A DNA stretch of 8,246 bases from Flavobacteriaceae bacterium TMED81. GTDB taxonomy: Bacteria; Bacteroidota; Bacteroidia; Flavobacteriales; Flavobacteriaceae. The stretch covers positions 34,018-42,263 of the forward strand of contig NHEI02000023.1 of the NCBI GenBank assembly GCA_002171575.2. The letters run 5' to 3'. This document shows, in pieces, positions 5,512 to 8,246 of this stretch. The position numbers and the translations under genes are program-made. The notes beneath the pieces were generated by a model. The model was given only the letters and a program-made list of their open reading frames with translations. It was not told the origin of the DNA and did no database searches. Each line of letters opens with the position of its first letter. The stretch's first letter is position 1.

Positions 5512-8139
5512 ATGTCTGAAGTCAAAACCATACGAATCAATAAGGTTCTCCGCGAGTTAAACATTTCCTTAGACCGCGCTGTAGAGCAGTTGGGAGAACA
5601 TGGTTTTGATATAGAGGCACGCCCTACGTCCAAAATTTCCCAGGCAGAATATCAACTCTTGGTCGATGCTTTTCAGACCGATCGAAACAAAAAGGAAGCT
5701 TCAGAAGAGGTGAGCGAAGAAAAGCGCAAAGAAAAAGAAGCCATTCGCCAACGAATCGAAGAAGAGCAAGAGGCAAAAACCCAAGTTGTTCAGGCGCGTA
5801 CCGAACTCGAGGGTCTCCGCCAGGTCGGAAAAATCGATTTGGAGCCAAAGGCAAAACCCAAAGCGGAAGTCAAGGTTGAAAAAAGCACGGAAACGCCCAA
5901 AGCTGAACCGACAAAAACGGAAGAACCAGTCGCAGAGCCCGTAGCAAAACCCACTCCCGAAAAGCCGACTGAGCAAAAGCAAGCTGAACCAGAAAAAATA
6001 GCTACAGCCGATACAGAAAAGGTCACTACGCAGTATAAAAAGTTGACGGGACTAAAAATAGCAGGGGATAAAATTGATCTCAAAAAGTTTGAGAAAAAAG
6101 AAACAAAGCCGAGTGCTGATAACAACGATCGAAAACGACGTCGCAAACGAATCACTAAGAATACGGGCCCTGGTGGAGGACAACAAAACAAACCCAAACC
6201 AAAACGGCAAAACCAGCCCACGCACGAAGAGCCAAGCGATGAAGAAATCCAAAAGCAGATTCGGGAGACCCTAGAAAAATTACAAGGCAAAACCACCAAA
6301 TCAAAAGGTGCAAAATACCGCCGCGAAAAGAGAGATTCACACCGTCAAAAATCAGAAGAGGATGCAGCCCAAGTTGAGGCGGATAGCAAGTTGCTCAAGG
6401 TTACCGAGTTTGTAACTGTCGGAGAGATTGCAACGATGATGGATATCAGTTCGACAGAAATTATTTCTGCCTGTATGACGCTGGGGATCATGGTGACTAT
6501 GAACCAGAGACTGGATGCAGAAACCTTGTCAATCGTGGCGGAGGAGTTCGGCTATACCGTTGAATTTGTCACCGCAGATATCGAAGAAACAATCGACGAG
6601 CCAGAGGACAACCCCGATGATTTGGTGACTCGTGCGCCAATTGTGACCGTGATGGGTCATGTCGATCACGGAAAAACCTCTTTGCTTGACTATATCCGAA
6701 AAACAAATGTAACCGCTGACGAATCGGGAGGGATTACCCAGCACATTGGGGCATACAGTGTAATTCTGGAAAGCGGACAAAAAATCACCTTTTTGGACAC
6801 CCCGGGTCACGAGGCATTTACCGCCATGCGTGCACGCGGAACTCAGGTAACCGACTTGGTCATCATCGTTATCGCTGCAGATGATGATATCATGCCACAG
6901 ACCAAAGAAGCGATTAGCCATGCGCAAGCAGCTTCTGTACCGATTGTCTTTGCGATCAATAAAATCGACAGCCCAAACGCGAATCCAGATAAAATCAAAG
7001 AGGGTCTATCAGCGATGAATCTGCTCGTTGAAGATTGGGGTGGTAAAATCCAATCGCATGACGTTTCCGCAAAACAAGGAACAGGAATTTCTGAACTTCT
7101 CGAAAAAGTAATGCTTGAATCAGAACTATTAGAACTCAAGGCAAACCCTTCAAAAGCGGCGCAAGGAACAGTCGTCGAGGCCTTTTTGGACAAGGGTCGC
7201 GGATATGTGTCAACCATACTCGTGCAAGCGGGTACGCTGCGAATAGGAGACTATATTCTTGCGGGTCAACACAGTGGTAAAGTACGTGCAATGCAAGACG
7301 AACGCGGGAAAGAAGTGTCTGAAGCAGGCCCATCAACTCCGGTATCCCTTCTTGGATTAGACGGAGCCCCCACTGCAGGCGACCGTTTTAATGTATTTGC
7401 TGAAGAAAAAGAAGCCAAACAAATTGCTGCCAAGCGCACCCAACTGGTGCGAGAGCAATCGGTTCGTACTCAACGCCATATCACTTTGGATGAAATCGGC
7501 AGACGAATTGCCCTAGGCGATTTTAAAGAACTCAATATCATCTTAAAAGGAGACGTTGACGGCTCGGTTGAGGCATTGACAGATTCCTTCCAAAAATTAT
7601 CTACCGAAGAAATTCAGGTCAATATTATCCATAAAGGAGTTGGTGCCATCACGGAGTCGGATGTGCTTTTGGCTTCCGCCTCCGACGCCATTATCGTTGG
7701 CTTTAATGTGCGACCTGTGGGTACTGCCAGACAATTGGCAGAAAAAGAAGAAATCGATGTGCGGAGTTACTCCATCATCTACGATGCGATCAACGATCTT
7801 AAAGACGCCATGGAGGGACTCTTGTCTCCAGACATGAAAGAAGAGGTTCAAGGAAATGTTGAAATCCGTGAAACCTATAAAATTTCTCGTGTGGGTACCA
7901 TCGCTGGTTGTATGGTTATGGATGGCAAAATCACACGCAATTCAATGGTGCGCATTGTGCGCGAAGGCGTTGTCGTTTACACAGGTGCCCTTGCATCCCT
8001 CAAGCGATTTAAGGATGACGTGAAAGAGGTTACCAAAGGTTACGATTGTGGGTTGCAGATCAAAGACTACAACGACATCAAAATCGGAGATACCATCGAG
8101 GCCTACATCGAGATTGCTGTCAAGAAAAAACTCAAGTAA
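5512..8139 (+). CDS. infB: Translation initiation factor IF-2
   Basis: An 875-residue GTPase that places initiator fMet-tRNA on the 30S subunit and promotes 50S joining. A small N-terminal IF2_N domain (about 4-55) is followed by a long charged, low-complexity linker: K/E-rich at 57-100, P/A/K/E-rich at 110-170, strongly basic at 205-235. A second IF2_N domain lies at about 293-352. The GTPase domain begins near 374, with G1 GHVDHGKT (382-389), G2 threonine in GGITQ (406-410), G3 DTPGHE (429-434, with catalytic H433), G4 NKID (483-486) and G5 SAK (519-521). Beta-barrel domain II (about 550-640), domain III (about 670-765) and C-terminal fMet-tRNA-binding domain IV (about 775-870) complete it. 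The linker is of the long Bacteroidota type and is expected to vary between species. It ends the operon, 2 bases from a convergent gene. No Shine-Dalgarno is visible; the start is placed by the IF2_N domain. Confidence 0.97.
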   Translation: MSEVKTIRINKVLRELNISLDRAVEQLGEHGFDIEARPTSKISQAEYQLLVDAFQTDRNKKEASEEVSEEKRKEKEAIRQRIEEEQEAKTQVVQARTELEGLRQVGKIDLEPKAKPKAEVKVEKSTETPKAEPTKTEEPVAEPVAKPTPEKPTEQKQAEPEKIATADTEKVTTQYKKLTGLKIAGDKIDLKKFEKKETKPSADNNDRKRRRKRITKNTGPGGGQQNKPKPKRQNQPTHEEPSDEEIQKQIRETLEKLQGKTTKSKGAKYRREKRDSHRQKSEEDAAQVEADSKLLKVTEFVTVGEIATMMDISSTEIISACMTLGIMVTMNQRLDAETLSIVAEEFGYTVEFVTADIEETIDEPEDNPDDLVTRAPIVTVMGHVDHGKTSLLDYIRKTNVTADESGGITQHIGAYSVILESGQKITFLDTPGHEAFTAMRARGTQVTDLVIIVIAADDDIMPQTKEAISHAQAASVPIVFAINKIDSPNANPDKIKEGLSAMNLLVEDWGGKIQSHDVSAKQGTGISELLEKVMLESELLELKANPSKAAQGTVVEAFLDKGRGYVSTILVQAGTLRIGDYILAGQHSGKVRAMQDERGKEVSEAGPSTPVSLLGLDGAPTAGDRFNVFAEEKEAKQIAAKRTQLVREQSVRTQRHITLDEIGRRIALGDFKELNIILKGDVDGSVEALTDSFQKLSTEEIQVNIIHKGVGAITESDVLLASASDAIIVGFNVRPVGTARQLAEKEEIDVRSYSIIYDAINDLKDAMEGLLSPDMKEEVQGNVEIRETYKISRVGTIAGCMVMDGKITRNSMVRIVREGVVVYTGALASLKRFKDDVKEVTKGYDCGLQIKDYNDIKIGDTIEAYIEIAVKKKLK

Positions 8140-8141
8140 AC

Positions 8142-8246
8142 TTAGGGCTTTAGTAAAAAGGCCTCAGGAAATTTCACCCGTAATGTGTCAAGCGTTTGGA
8201 TTCCTTCCAGGCGTGCTGCGAATTTACCAACATGGATTTTGTAGTT
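8142..8246 (-). CDS. C-terminal end of a probable SPOR-domain protein (rest outside window)
   Basis: On the minus strand the last 34 codons of a gene are visible, ending at TAA (8142-8144). The peptide begins NYKIHVGKFAARLEG and ends VKFPEAFLLKP. This fits the last strand-helix-strand part of a SPOR domain (pattern Y-x-V-x-x-G-x-F ... L ... P-x-A-F-L), a fold that binds denuded peptidoglycan in the periplasm. From general knowledge, SPOR-type genes often lie next to infB in flavobacteria, which supports the call. Only a fragment can be seen, so the family is likely but unproven. The gene faces infB with just two bases between the stops. Confidence 0.6.
   Translation of the reverse strand, partial: NYKIHVGKFAARLEGIQTLDTLRVKFPEAFLLKP

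Noticed and set aside
5790..6070. Repetitive linker of IF-2 as a possible repeat element or inserted sequence
   Set aside because: Charged low-complexity linkers between the IF2_N domains are normal for the family; I see no exact tandem nucleotide unit.
5790..6299. A 169-codon minus-strand frame rich in F, S, G and L
   Set aside because: Mirror image of the repetitive K/P/E/A linker of IF-2. The apparent membrane-like composition is a by-product of that codon usage.
1..8246. Search for CRISPR arrays, transposases, integrases, toxin-antitoxin pairs and defence genes
   Set aside because: No regularly spaced repeats, no relevant protein motifs and no terminal inverted repeats flanking a coding unit were found; the coding space is fully explained by six genes and one tRNA.

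Overview
This window looks like a chromosomal stretch from a member of the Bacteroidota, most likely of flavobacterial type. Three lines of evidence point there. The promoters match the Bacteroidota sigma factor signature (TTG / TAnnTTTG) rather than -35/-10 boxes. Start codons lack nearby Shine-Dalgarno sequences. The gene content (a DUF2723/GT117 membrane glycosyltransferase, short NusA, SPOR-type protein after infB) is typical of the phylum. The genus cannot be named from the sequence.

Layout from left to right. (1) 1-1982, minus strand: the N-terminal 660 codons of a large multi-pass membrane protein of the DUF2723 family, cut by the window edge. (2) 1983-2353: an intergenic region with a well-formed Bacteroidota promoter, a short degenerate repeat of the 5' half of the next tRNA, a GC-rich palindrome, a tRNA-Gln(TTG) gene, an intrinsic terminator and a REP-like inverted repeat. 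(3) 2354-3601, minus strand: a 415-residue membrane di-iron hydroxylase of the fatty-acid hydroxylase/sterol desaturase superfamily, closest in pattern to alkylglycerol monooxygenase. (4) 3602-3763: a divergent promoter region. The rightward promoter is strong by consensus and its leader carries a terminator-like hairpin plus T9 tract ending two bases before the rimP start. (5) 3764-8139, plus strand: the operon rimP-nusA-infB (ribosome maturation, transcription elongation/termination, translation initiation). (6) 8142-8246, minus strand: the last 34 codons of a convergent gene whose C-terminus resembles a SPOR domain.

The rimP-nusA-infB genes work together as a classic information-processing operon. 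RimP helps mature the 30S subunit, NusA tunes RNA polymerase pausing and termination, and IF-2 brings initiator tRNA to the ribosome. The two leftward membrane-protein genes appear unrelated to it and to each other, apart from both acting in the envelope. I see no prophage, transposase, CRISPR array, toxin-antitoxin or defence genes, and no clear new multi-gene system. The most interesting signals are small non-coding ones: the possible attenuator in the NusA operon leader, the half-tRNA repeat in front of tRNA-Gln, the palindromes around it, and a promoter-like octamer so close to the hydroxylase start that its mRNA may be leaderless.
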